The position numbers and the translations under genes are program-made. This document shows positions 1 through 9,600 of a stretch of 64,000 bases of DNA, in pieces. Source of the stretch: CAZXCG01 sp964639205 (GTDB taxonomy: Bacteria; Bacillota; Clostridia; Oscillospirales; Acutalibacteraceae); NCBI GenBank assembly GCA_964639205.1, contig CAZXCG010000003.1:1-64000 (forward strand), given 5' to 3'. Position 1 is the first letter of the stretch. Every line of letters begins with the position of its first letter. The notes below the pieces were generated by a model. The model saw only the letters and a program-made list of their open reading frames with translations. It was not told where the DNA came from and did no database searches.

Positions 1-30
1 TATTTTTAAACTCGGCAAAATATAAAAAGC

Positions 31-59
31 TTTACAATTTTACCTTGGTGATGTATAAT
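31..59 (+). promoter_or_regulatory. Sigma-A promoter of pyrH
   Basis: A -35 box TTTACA (31-36) and a perfect -10 box TATAAT (54-59) are separated by exactly 17 bp. Transcription would start near 66, about 30 nt before the pyrH start codon. pyrH is therefore probably transcribed independently of whatever lies upstream, which in many Bacillota is rpsB-tsf. Confidence 0.7.
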
Positions 60-96
60 ATTGGCAGCTGTACAATATGCATTATGGGGTGTTGTT

Positions 97-804
97 ATGG
101 AGCCTAAATATAAGAGAATCCTATTAAAGCTTTCCGGTGAATCTCTTGCAGGAAACAATGACCACGGAATTGATTTTGATACCGTTCGTTCTTTTTGCGA
201 GCCTATCAAAAAGTGTGTTGATGCCGGCGTTGAAGTTGCAATTGTGGTCGGCGGCGGCAACTTTTGGAGGGGACGCAGCAGTGGTAGCATGGACAGAACA
301 CGCGCGGATCATATGGGAATGCTTGCGACTGCCATAAACGCTCTCGGAGTTGCGGACGTATTGGAGGATCTCGGTCTTGAGGTTCGTGTGCAGACCGCCA
401 TAACTATGCCTCAGGTCGCGGAGCCTTATATACGAAATAAAGCGGTTCGGCACTTAGAAAAAGGGAGAGTCGTAATTTTCGGCTGCGGAACGGGCAACCC
501 GTTTTTCAGTACGGATACCGCAGCATCCCTGCGCGCTGTTGAAATTGAAGCCGATATAATTCTTAAAGCAACAATGGTTGACGGCGTATACGACAGCGAT
601 CCTAAAAAAAATCCGGACGCCGTCAAATTTTCCACGGTTTCTTTTCATGATGTTCTTAACAAGGATTTGGCGGTAATGGACAGTACCGCAGCGTCGCTGT
701 GTAAAGATAATGATATTCCTATTTTGGTTTTCAGCGTCGATAAACCGATGAATATATATTACGCCGTATGCGGGGAAGACATAGGCACTCTTGTTAAAAA
801 ATAA
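97..804 (+). CDS. pyrH: UMP kinase (uridylate kinase)
   Basis: Cytoplasmic kinase that phosphorylates UMP to UDP in pyrimidine nucleotide synthesis. The protein of 235 aa belongs to the amino-acid kinase fold. It shows the N-terminal nucleotide-binding LKLSGESLAG motif, VVGGGNFWRG, and the GTGNPFFSTDTAA segment near the middle that is typical of bacterial PyrH. An in-frame TTG exists at 61, but that lies in front of the predicted transcription start. The ATG at 97 has a GGGGTG ribosome binding site seven bases upstream and gives the usual family length. It is followed by frr, the standard order in Bacillota. Confidence 0.95.
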   Translation: MEPKYKRILLKLSGESLAGNNDHGIDFDTVRSFCEPIKKCVDAGVEVAIVVGGGNFWRGRSSGSMDRTRADHMGMLATAINALGVADVLEDLGLEVRVQTAITMPQVAEPYIRNKAVRHLEKGRVVIFGCGTGNPFFSTDTAASLRAVEIEADIILKATMVDGVYDSDPKKNPDAVKFSTVSFHDVLNKDLAVMDSTAASLCKDNDIPILVFSVDKPMNIYYAVCGEDIGTLVKK

Positions 805-891
805 GCGTTAAAATCAGATTTACAGACCCCTTTTAAATATTACTTTAACTTTTTACTTCAATTTTTTCAAAATACAACGGAGGATAAACCA

Positions 892-1446
892 ATGAAAGAA
901 TTATTAAAAAAAACCGAAGAGCGTATGCAGAGGAGAATAAATCATTTAACAGATGAATATGCGTCTATACGCGCCGGAAGGGCAAATCCCGCCGTACTTG
1001 ACAAAATAACCGTGGAATACTATGGCGCGCCGACGCCAATTCCTCAGCTCGCAGCAGTTTCTGTTCCCGACGCGCGCACTTTGATTATTCAGCCTTGGGA
1101 CATTTCGGTTCTAAGAGGTATAGAAAAGGCCATCCAAACATCGGATTTAGGCATTAACCCTCAAAACGACGGCAAGATAATACGACTGGTATTTCCTCCT
1201 TTAACCGAAGACAGGCGCAAAGAAATTGTTAAAGACGTTTCAAAGCTTGCAGAAGACTGTAAGGTTCAAATACGCAATGTACGCCGCGAATCCATCGATA
1301 AACTTAAGATTATGAAAAAGCAGAGCGAAATAACCGAGGACGACCTAAAGCAGGCGGAAAAAAAGCTTCAGGAAATTACCGATAAATTTACAAAGCTTGC
1401 AGAATCTTCTTCTGAAGCAAAGCAAAAAGAAGTAATGGAAATCTGA
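892..1446 (+). CDS. frr: Ribosome recycling factor
   Basis: Works with EF-G to split post-termination ribosomes so that subunits can be reused. At 184 aa it has the normal length of the family. It has the typical N-terminal helix ending near RRINHLTDEYASIRAGRANP and the conserved VPDARTLIIQPWD segment in domain II. A strong ribosome binding site, CGGAGGA, sits about nine bases before the ATG. The 87-bp gap after pyrH holds no obvious terminator, so co-transcription from the pyrH promoter is likely. The uppS start lies one base past its stop. Confidence 0.96.
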   Translation: MKELLKKTEERMQRRINHLTDEYASIRAGRANPAVLDKITVEYYGAPTPIPQLAAVSVPDARTLIIQPWDISVLRGIEKAIQTSDLGINPQNDGKIIRLVFPPLTEDRRKEIVKDVSKLAEDCKVQIRNVRRESIDKLKIMKKQSEITEDDLKQAEKKLQEITDKFTKLAESSSEAKQKEVMEI

Positions 1447-1447
1447 C

Positions 1448-2191
1448 ATGGCGTTTTTTAAGCAAAGAAGACCATTTTCGCATGCGTTGCCTGAAAATCT
1501 GCCTTTGCATATCGGTATAATTATGGACGGCAACGGCCGGTGGGCAAAAAAACGCTCGTTGCCGCGCACCGCCGGTCATACCGCGGGAGCAAATAATTTC
1601 AGGACAATTGCTCGCTATTGCAGCGATATAGGTATTCGTTATTTAACGGTTTACGCTTTTTCAACCGAAAATTGGAAGCGCCCTGCCGACGAGGTATCGT
1701 CTCTTATGTCTCTGTTTAAGTCGTATCTTGTCGAGGCTCTTACCGATTTTAAAGATGACAGTATAGTTGTAAAATTTCTCGGCGACAAATCGGCCTTTAA
1801 TCCGGAATTACAGAAGCTTATTGCGGAAACCGAACTCGAATCGGCGCAAAGAAGCGGAATGATTCTTAATATAGCGATGAACTACGGCGGCAGAGAAGAA
1901 ATTCTCCACGCTGCCAAGACTTTGGCCCGGCAATATAAAGACGGAACTGTTTCGCTGGAAAATTTTACCGAAAAGGATTTTGCACGCTTACTTTACACAT
2001 CGGGGCAGCCTGACCCGGATTTGGTAATACGTCCCAGCGGCGAATACAGAATTTCAAACTTTTTGTTGTGGCAGTCCGCTTACACGGAGTATGTCATTAT
2101 GAATAAGCTATGGCCCGATTTTACAAAGGATGACTTGAATTGGGCATTATCAGAATATGCACGCCGTAACAGGCGCTTTGGCGGTGTGTAG
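1448..2191 (+). CDS. uppS: Undecaprenyl diphosphate synthase (cis-prenyltransferase)
   Basis: Condenses isopentenyl diphosphate units onto farnesyl diphosphate to make C55-PP, the lipid carrier for peptidoglycan and other envelope polymers. The 247-aa protein shows the family signature HIGIIMDGNGRWAKKR near residue 22, with the catalytic Asp in MDGNGRWA. It also has the VYAFSTENWKRP motif and the C-terminal DLVIRPSGEYRISNFLLWQ motif. Its ATG is one base past the frr stop, so translation is probably coupled. The downstream genes cdsA, dxr and rseP complete a widely conserved envelope and isoprenoid cluster. Confidence 0.96.
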   Translation: MAFFKQRRPFSHALPENLPLHIGIIMDGNGRWAKKRSLPRTAGHTAGANNFRTIARYCSDIGIRYLTVYAFSTENWKRPADEVSSLMSLFKSYLVEALTDFKDDSIVVKFLGDKSAFNPELQKLIAETELESAQRSGMILNIAMNYGGREEILHAAKTLARQYKDGTVSLENFTEKDFARLLYTSGQPDPDLVIRPSGEYRISNFLLWQSAYTEYVIMNKLWPDFTKDDLNWALSEYARRNRRFGGV

Positions 2192-2210
2192 CGAAGGGAT
2201 TGTTAACGCA

Positions 2211-3038
2211 GTGAAACAACGGATCATAACCGCGGCTGTAGGTATTGCAATTTGTGTAGTGCTGCTGATTTTCGGTCAAATATATCCTTTGGTTATTGCA
2301 ATCGCAATGGGTGTTGTCGCCGCTGCAATGATAAGCGAGTTTCTCCTTGCAAAGGATTTGCTAAAAAACTACTCTATATCTCTTTTATGCTTGGCGTTTG
2401 CGGTTTTAATGCCGGTAGCGGTAAATTATTCTCTGCAATATATTACTCTCTATGTGTATTCCGTTTTGATATTTGCTGTTATGATAATACGGCACGAAAG
2501 TATTATGTTTGATAAAATCGCTTTTGCTTATTCGGGGACCATACTCATTACACTTTCTTTGTCTTGCATTTCGGTGCTTTCCTACGCCAGCTACTCAATA
2601 TACTATATTGTTTTGGCTCTTGCCGTTCCGTGGACGGCAGATGCCGGAGCTTATTTCATAGGCACTTTTTTCGGCAAGCATAAGCTATGCCCCAATATCA
2701 GCCCCAAAAAAACTGTTGAAGGAGCCGTCGGAGGACTTGTATTCGGTGTTTTGAGCGGCGTTATTGTAAGTCTTGTATTCCAGTATTTGTTATATGAATT
2801 TGTGGATGTTAATTATTTGACAGTTATTGTGCTTTGCTTTGCTATTTCAATACTTTCAATTGTTGGCGATTTGGCCTTTTCTTTAGTTAAAAGAAGCTGC
2901 GGCATTAAGGACTTTGGGAGTATAATGCCAGGTCACGGCGGGTTTTGCGACCGCTTCGACAGTGTTATTTTTACAGCCCCTCTGATTATGATAGTAAGCT
3001 GTGTTTTTCCTCCCATATATGCGGCAGTTTGCATATAA
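2211..3038 (+). CDS. cdsA: Phosphatidate cytidylyltransferase (CDP-diacylglycerol synthase)
   Basis: Integral membrane enzyme converting phosphatidic acid and CTP into CDP-diacylglycerol, the branch point of phospholipid synthesis. The 275-aa product has about eight hydrophobic segments. Near its C-terminus is the CDS signature, running from SLVKRSCGIKDFG to the HGGFCDRFD core that binds metal. I chose the GTG at 2211, which gives the usual N-terminus MKQRIITA. The open frame extends upstream to overlap uppS, but without a convincing start. An AAGGG sits about 12 bases upstream, which is rather far. Confidence 0.92.
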   Translation: MKQRIITAAVGIAICVVLLIFGQIYPLVIAIAMGVVAAAMISEFLLAKDLLKNYSISLLCLAFAVLMPVAVNYSLQYITLYVYSVLIFAVMIIRHESIMFDKIAFAYSGTILITLSLSCISVLSYASYSIYYIVLALAVPWTADAGAYFIGTFFGKHKLCPNISPKKTVEGAVGGLVFGVLSGVIVSLVFQYLLYEFVDVNYLTVIVLCFAISILSIVGDLAFSLVKRSCGIKDFGSIMPGHGGFCDRFDSVIFTAPLIMIVSCVFPPIYAAVCI

Positions 3039-3057
3039 ACGAAAGGAAAAGGCAAAA

Positions 3058-4209
3058 ATGATTACATCTCTATCTGTTTTAGGCTCAACAGGATCCATAG
3101 GCGTTCAGGCGCTGGATGTTGTCAGAAATCTCGGACTGAACGTAACTGCTTTGACCGCACGCAGTAATATTTCCATTCTTGAAAATCAAATCCGCGAATT
3201 TTCTCCCGAGCTTGCCGCCGTTTCTGATGAACATTCGGCTAAGAAACTGAAGCTTTGTATTGCCGATACGCCAACAAAGGTTGTTGCCGGCTCCGACGGA
3301 TTAATTGAAGCTGCCGCTGCGCCCGGCGCCGATATGGTTTTGAATTCCGTTGTCGGTATAGCCGGACTTCGACCCACCCTTGCCGCCATTAAAGCAAAAA
3401 AGAATATTGCGCTTGCAAACAAGGAAACGCTTGTAGCCGGAGGAAAGCTCGTTATGCAGACAGCCGAAGAAAATGGGGTTAATATTTATCCTGTTGACAG
3501 TGAACACAGCGCTGTTTTCCAATGCTTGCAGGCGCTGAAGGATAAATCTGCAGTTAAGAAAATTATTCTTACAGCCTCTGGCGGTCCTTTTTTCGGTAAA
3601 TCTGTTCATGAACTGAAAGATGTAACCGTTAAGCAGGCGTTAGCGCATCCGATTTGGAGCATGGGGCCGAAGATTACCGTTGACTCTGCCACAATGATGA
3701 ACAAAGGACTCGAAATTATTGAAGCTTCTTGGCTTTTTAATTTACCGCCGGAAAAAATAAGTGTGGTTATTCACCGCGAGGGGATTATACATTCTATGGT
3801 TGAATGTGCGGATAACGCTGTTTTGGCTCAGATGGGCACACCGGATATGCGAATACCCATACAATACGCGCTTACTTATCCGGACAGATTACCGTCCCCA
3901 GCAAAAGAGCTTGATTTGACGGAGCTGGGGCATTTGTCTTTTTTTAAACCGGATTACGAAACCTTCCTCTGTCTTAAATCGTGTATTCAGGCAATCCGGC
4001 GCGGCGGACTCGCTCCCGCTGCAGCAAACGGTGCAAACGAAGTTGCCAACCGCATGTTTTTGGAAGGAAAAATTACTTTTACACAAATAGGTGAGCTTGT
4101 TTATGAAGCAGTTAAAAGACAGAACTCGGTTAACTCCTCATACACGCTTGAAGATGTTCTTGCCGTTGACGCGGAGTCACGCGCATACGTATATGACTTG
4201 ATAAAATGA
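3058..4209 (+). CDS. dxr: 1-deoxy-D-xylulose 5-phosphate reductoisomerase
   Basis: Second enzyme of the MEP pathway: rearranges and reduces DXP to 2-C-methyl-D-erythritol 4-phosphate using NADPH. The N-terminus carries the Rossmann motif LGSTGSIGVQALDV. Substrate and metal motifs follow: NKETLVAGG, PVDSEHSA with its metal-binding Asp and Glu, and LTASGGPF. The 383-aa length fits the family. The ATG at 3058 has an AAGGAAAAGG ribosome binding site and yields the conserved start; upstream in-frame codons belong to a spurious extension inside cdsA. With ispG two genes downstream, the window encodes two MEP-pathway steps. Confidence 0.96.
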   Translation: MITSLSVLGSTGSIGVQALDVVRNLGLNVTALTARSNISILENQIREFSPELAAVSDEHSAKKLKLCIADTPTKVVAGSDGLIEAAAAPGADMVLNSVVGIAGLRPTLAAIKAKKNIALANKETLVAGGKLVMQTAEENGVNIYPVDSEHSAVFQCLQALKDKSAVKKIILTASGGPFFGKSVHELKDVTVKQALAHPIWSMGPKITVDSATMMNKGLEIIEASWLFNLPPEKISVVIHREGIIHSMVECADNAVLAQMGTPDMRIPIQYALTYPDRLPSPAKELDLTELGHLSFFKPDYETFLCLKSCIQAIRRGGLAPAAANGANEVANRMFLEGKITFTQIGELVYEAVKRQNSVNSSYTLEDVLAVDAESRAYVYDLIK

Positions 4210-4216
4210 TTCGGAG

Positions 4217-5566
4217 ATGATTTCTATTACCGCAGCTTTACTGGTTATTATAGGCATTCTCTTATTTGCTTTAATAATTTTTTTTCACGAATTCGGGCAC
4301 TTTATAACAGCAAAAAAAAGCGGAGTTAAAGTCAACGAGTTTTCAATAGGAATGGGGCCTAAGCTTTTCAGCTTTATAAGAGGAGAAACAAAGTACTCGC
4401 TTCGCTTATTGCCCATAGGCGGTTATTGCGCTATGGAAGGCGAAGATGAACAAAGCGATGATCCGCATGCCTTTCACAATGTGAAAATATGGAAGCAAAT
4501 GATTATTGTTGCTGCCGGAGCCGTTATGAATATTTTTTTTGGTTTTGTTTTAATGTTTATTATTCTCGTGCAGCAGCCCTATCTTTCTTCCACAACCGTA
4601 CAAAGTTTCCCCCAGCTTTCTTTTTCCGCAAACAGCGGATTGCAGGCGGGGGATAAAATTTTAAAGGTTGACAGTACCTCTGTGCTGTCATCGCGGGACA
4701 TTTCCTATGCAGTTCAAACTGCCGTTCTCCGGACAGTCGACGGCTCCGATCTGCAAATTTTTCGCGAGGATTGTTGCATTGAGCTTTACCGCTCGTTTAC
4801 GGATAATTTAAGTGATAAATATCAATATATTTCGGATATCCCGGCTGAAATAACCGATGTGCTTAATGATTATATTTCCAAAATAAACTCCGCTCAAAGC
4901 ATACGGGAAGCCGAAAACGTTTTCACCGAAGGATATGCGGCGTTAAATGAGGCTTGCTCAAATTTCGAATATACCATACCCGAGATTTCCGTGCAGGATG
5001 AGCGCCAGCGCTTTCGCAGTGATATTACGGTTCTTCGTAACGGGGAAAAAACAGTTTTGAATGATGTGGATTTTTATACCTATAAAAATTCAGACGGCGA
5101 GATATGCGTTTCCGTTGATTTTTATGTGGAACCTCTCGAAAAGAATTTTATCAGCCTCATTTCCCAAACCTTTAAGGAAACAGTATCAACGGTTAAAACC
5201 GTGTGGGCGGGTCTTGTCGGTATAGTTCAGGGCAAATTCGGTTTTAATGACATTTCCGGTCCCATCGGTGCCACCTCCGCTATAGTACAGGCAACATCCG
5301 CCGGTCTGGAAAGTGATTTTTGGAGCGGTCTTAATAATTTAATATTTATGATGATGGTGATTTCGGTAAATTTAGGCATTGTAAATATGCTGCCTTTTCC
5401 GGCTCTTGACGGAGGTCGCTTCCTGCTGCTTCTGATTGAAGCGATACGCAAAAAGCCGTTGCCAAGAAAATTCGAGGGTTATATAAACGCTGCGGGTTTA
5501 ATTATATTGCTCGCGTTTATGCTGGTTATCTCATTAAAGGATGTATGGATGTTGATTGGAGGATAG
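4217..5566 (+). CDS. rseP: RIP metalloprotease RseP (site-2 protease)
   Basis: Intramembrane zinc metalloprotease that cleaves membrane-bound anti-sigma factors and signal-peptide remnants. The zinc-binding HEFGH is at residues 24-28 inside the first membrane segment, and the third zinc-site motif LDGGRF lies near residue 396, also in the membrane. A PDZ domain starts near residue 135 (GLQAGDKILKVD). At 449 aa it is long: residues of about 178-268 interrupt the PDZ region with a hydrophilic, probably helical insertion before the RNGEKTVL strand resumes. The gene starts seven bases after dxr and ends three bases before ispG. Confidence 0.93.
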   Translation: MISITAALLVIIGILLFALIIFFHEFGHFITAKKSGVKVNEFSIGMGPKLFSFIRGETKYSLRLLPIGGYCAMEGEDEQSDDPHAFHNVKIWKQMIIVAAGAVMNIFFGFVLMFIILVQQPYLSSTTVQSFPQLSFSANSGLQAGDKILKVDSTSVLSSRDISYAVQTAVLRTVDGSDLQIFREDCCIELYRSFTDNLSDKYQYISDIPAEITDVLNDYISKINSAQSIREAENVFTEGYAALNEACSNFEYTIPEISVQDERQRFRSDITVLRNGEKTVLNDVDFYTYKNSDGEICVSVDFYVEPLEKNFISLISQTFKETVSTVKTVWAGLVGIVQGKFGFNDISGPIGATSAIVQATSAGLESDFWSGLNNLIFMMMVISVNLGIVNMLPFPALDGGRFLLLLIEAIRKKPLPRKFEGYINAAGLIILLAFMLVISLKDVWMLIGG

Positions 5567-5569
5567 CTT

Positions 5570-6613
5570 ATGGCTTCTAAAATTCAGGTAAATGCGGGCG
5601 GAGTTTTAATTGGCGGCGGAGCGGATATTACCGTTCAGTCAATGCTCAATGTTCCCGCAGAGAACACTGAGGGCAGCGTCGCCCAGGCAAAACGACTGGA
5701 AGAAGCCGGCTGTGAAATAATACGCGCGGCAATACCGGATATGTCTGCGGTAAAGCTTATCGATGCGCTGAAGAAAAATGTTTCCGTGCCGATAGTTGCA
5801 GACATTCATTTTGATTATCGACTTGCAATCGAAGCAGCTCAGGCCGGAGTTGATAAAATCCGTATAAATCCGGGGAATATCGGCGATAACGGTAAGATAA
5901 AGGCGGTTGCGGATATATGCAGGATGAAAAATATTCCGATCAGGATCGGCGTGAATTCCGGTTCGCTCGAAAAGCACATTCTTGCAAAATACGGGCGCCC
6001 CACTGCTCAGGCTCTTTGCGACAGCGCCCTTCATAATGCCTTATTGCTTGAAAAATTCGATTTTCACAATATAGTTTTATCTATGAAATCCTCGGATGTT
6101 GCAACAACGGTTGAGGCTTACGAGCTTGCCGCCGAGCAATGCGATTATCCCCTTCACCTCGGAGTTACAGAAGCCGGCACCTTAAGAATGGGAATAATCA
6201 AATCCGCAGCCGGGATCGGCGCTTTGCTCCTGCGAGGTATTGGAGATACTGTTCGGGTATCTCTTACAGACGACCCTGTTAAGGAAGTGTATGCCGCTAA
6301 AGATATTCTTAAGGCGCTTAAAATCCGTAATAACGGCGTCAGCTTTGTATCCTGCCCAACTTGCGGCAGAACAAGAATAAATTTGGTTAAACTTGCAAAC
6401 GAAGCGGAGCAGAGGCTTTCCTGCTGTAAAAAAAACATAACTGTTGCCGTTATGGGCTGTGCGGTCAACGGTCCCGGAGAAGCGCGTGACGCCGACATAG
6501 GAATTGCCGGAGGCGACAAAGAAGGGCTTATTTTTAAAAAAGGGCGGATTATTCGCAAGGTTTCGGAGAATCGCCTGATAGACGCGTTGATTGAGGAAAT
6601 TGAAAAGCTTTGA
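5570..6613 (+). CDS. ispG: 4-hydroxy-3-methylbut-2-en-1-yl diphosphate synthase
   Basis: Iron-sulfur enzyme of the MEP pathway, converting methylerythritol cyclodiphosphate to HMBPP. The 347-aa protein has the N-terminal TIM-barrel part (VQSMLNVPAENT, ADIHFDYRLAI, INPGNIGD). It also has the C-terminal cluster-binding cysteines in CPTCGRT and MGCAVNGPGEA, as in family members such as GcpE. A GGAGGA ribosome binding site overlaps the end of rseP. In relatives a prolyl-tRNA synthetase gene often lies between this region and polC; here polC follows directly. Confidence 0.96.
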   Translation: MASKIQVNAGGVLIGGGADITVQSMLNVPAENTEGSVAQAKRLEEAGCEIIRAAIPDMSAVKLIDALKKNVSVPIVADIHFDYRLAIEAAQAGVDKIRINPGNIGDNGKIKAVADICRMKNIPIRIGVNSGSLEKHILAKYGRPTAQALCDSALHNALLLEKFDFHNIVLSMKSSDVATTVEAYELAAEQCDYPLHLGVTEAGTLRMGIIKSAAGIGALLLRGIGDTVRVSLTDDPVKEVYAAKDILKALKIRNNGVSFVSCPTCGRTRINLVKLANEAEQRLSCCKKNITVAVMGCAVNGPGEARDADIGIAGGDKEGLIFKKGRIIRKVSENRLIDALIEEIEKL

Positions 6614-6628
6614 TTTGAAAGGAAAAAT

Positions 6629-9600
6629 ATGAATACCCTTAAAGAAACCTTTTTTGAATATTTAGATAACACTGAAGCGCTTAATAACGACGCCGGCAGC
6701 GGAAAAATAACGGAAATGACTGTTTGCGCAAAGAAACGCGCGCTTTATATTTCTGTGGAATATGATCGCCTTATTAAACGCTCGCAGCTTTTTGACGCTG
6801 AAACGGAAATTTTAAATTCTTCGCTTGCTCTTTCCGCAGTGAAAATCTCTCCCAAATTTCCAAGAGAGGCTTTTTCCGCCGATTACATAAATGAGCTTAT
6901 TTGTGAATTAAAGCGCCGTATTGCATCGCTGAACGGAACATTTAAAAACAGCCGCTTTGCTTTTGACGGCAAAAATATTACCGTTACACTTGCAAACGGA
7001 GGAAAATCGCTTTTAGATTCAAAACAGTTTGACGCTGCGCTATGCGAGCTTATAAAGGAAGAATTCGGTTTAGACGTAACAGTATCTTACAACGGATTAA
7101 CTCAGGTAACTTCGGAAAATAAACTGTATATCGAAAAGCAGCAAATTGTTGAGGAAAAAATAAACCGCCGGGAAAATATAACCGTTGCAGCATTTGAAGA
7201 AGATCGGGCTTTTACCGAAAATATTAAGAAAAGCAGAAAGCAGCAAAAAGCTTCCGAAATAGAAATCCGTGAGGGTGCAAGCCTATTTCCGCAAATTCTT
7301 GTCTCAAGTGTGAAGCCTCTCTACGGCAAAGTAATACGCGGTAATCCCGTCCCTATAAGCTCTCTATCGCTCGATACGGGCCGCGCCGTAATATGGGGTG
7401 ATGTTTTTGCCGTTGACAAAAAAACAACCCGGTCCGGCGATAAAAATATTGTAATTATTTCAATTACCGACTATACCGGCTCAATAACCGTCAAAGTATT
7501 TAATTCCATCAAGGAATGTTCGGTGCTGGATTCCCTCAATAAAGGAAGTACAATTCTTGTAAGCGGAGAGACCGCCGTTGATAAATATATGGGCGGGGAG
7601 CTTATTTTCAATGCAAATTCCATTGCAACGGCTGAAAAAGTAAAAGTAGTGGACAAAGCCGAAAAAAAGCGCGTCGAGCTGCATTTGCATACCAATATGT
7701 CAATGATGGACGGCGTTTCGTCAGCTCAATCCTTAATTTCCCGTGCGGCTTCGTGGGGACATACTGCGGTTGCCGTTACGGATCACGGCGTTGCACAGGC
7801 TTTCCCCGATGCTATGAACACTGCCGAATCAATAGATCCTTCCTCGGATAACTTCAAAGTTATTTACGGCATTGAAGCCTATTTTGTCGATGACTTGGTA
7901 GAGTCGGTAAAGGGCAGGGGGGACGCCCCTCTCGACGGAGCTTTTGTGTGCTTTGATATTGAAACAACGGGCTTGTCGGCCTCGCACGATAAAATTACCG
8001 AAATAGGCGCCGTCAAGGTGGAAAACGGAACAGTAACCGATACTTTTTCTACATTTGTAAATCCGAATATGCCTATCCCGGGAAAAATAACAGAGCTTAC
8101 CGGCATAAACGATTCTATGGTTGCAGACGCGCCCTCGCAGATAGAGGCTGTTAAGGCTTTTCTTGAGTTTTGCAATAACGCTCCCGTTGTTGCGCATAAC
8201 GCAAGCTTCGATACTTCCTTTATTCAAGCCGTATGCGAAAATATGAACGTTGAATATAATTTGACTTCAATAGATACTCTTGCTATAGCGAAATCCATTT
8301 TACCTGATCTTAAAAACTATAAACTCGATACAATAGCTTCATATCTTCGCTTCGGTGAATTTAACCATCATCGGGCGCTTGACGATGCGACCGTGCTGTC
8401 AAAAATCTTTATTGATTTCATACGCAGGCTTCATGATGATTACGCAATAAAGAGAATCAGTGAAATTAACACCAAAATAAAGAGCGCCAATTTTAAAAAG
8501 CTTCCGACTTATCATCAAATTATTCTTGTCAAAAATCAAACCGGACTTAAAAATTTGTACAAGCTTATATCTTACAGCCACTTAAACTACTTCTACAAAA
8601 AGCCGCGGATACCCAAATCAGAGCTTATAAAGCACCGCGAGGGGCTATTGGTAGGGTCTGCGTGCGAGGCGGGCGAATTGTTCAGAGCGTTAACAGCCGG
8701 AAAATCTCTAAGCGATCTTAAAGAAATAGCAAGCTTTTATGATTACCTTGAAATTCAGCCGATAGGTAATAACCGCTTTATGCTGAATAATCCTAAAGTA
8801 AATAACGGTCAGTTTAAAACCGAGGAGGATTTGCAAAAGCTTAATAAAACAATAGTTGAACTCGGTGAATCGCTTAATATTCCGGTTGTTGCAACCTGCG
8901 ATGTGCATTTCCTTGATCCTCACGACAGCGAATACCGAAAAATTCTTATGGCAGGGCAAGGCTATTCCGACGCTGAAAACCAGGCGCCGCTTTATCTGCG
9001 TACTACTGCCGAAATGCTCAGAGAGTTTGAATATCTCGGCAAAGATAAGGCATATGAAACGGTGGTTGAAAATACAAACAAAATAGCCGATCTTATTGAG
9101 AAAGTAAGACCCATTCCGCGCGGCAAATTTCCGCCGTTCATCGACGGAGCGCAGGAAGAGCTCATTTCTATTACAATGGAAAGGGCAAAAAATAAATACG
9201 GCGCCCCTCTTCCCGAAATAGTGCAGGCAAGACTTGATAAAGAGCTCAATTCCATAACTAAATACGGATATTCGGTACTGTATATGACAGCTCAGAAGCT
9301 TGTTGCCGACAGTGAAGAACACGGGTATTTGGTCGGCTCGCGCGGCAGCGTCGGTTCCTCCTTTGTAGCAACAATGGCGGGTATTTCCGAGGTAAACCCA
9401 CTTTGTCCGCACTATATTTGTCCAGAATGCAAATACAGCGAATTTATCACCGACGGCAGTGTCGGTTCGGGCTTTGATCTGCCTGCCAAGACGTGCCCTA
9501 AATGCGGCTGTCGGTTGGATCGTGACGGTCACGAAATTCCCTTTGAAACCTTCCTCGGATTCGAAGGCGACAAAGTGCCTGATATAGACCTAAATTTCAG

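Noticed and set aside
8708..9532. Long open frame of 274 codons on the minus strand inside polC
   Set aside because: It lies wholly antisense to the well-conserved polC core, has no family motif and no ribosome binding site; it reflects codon bias of polC.
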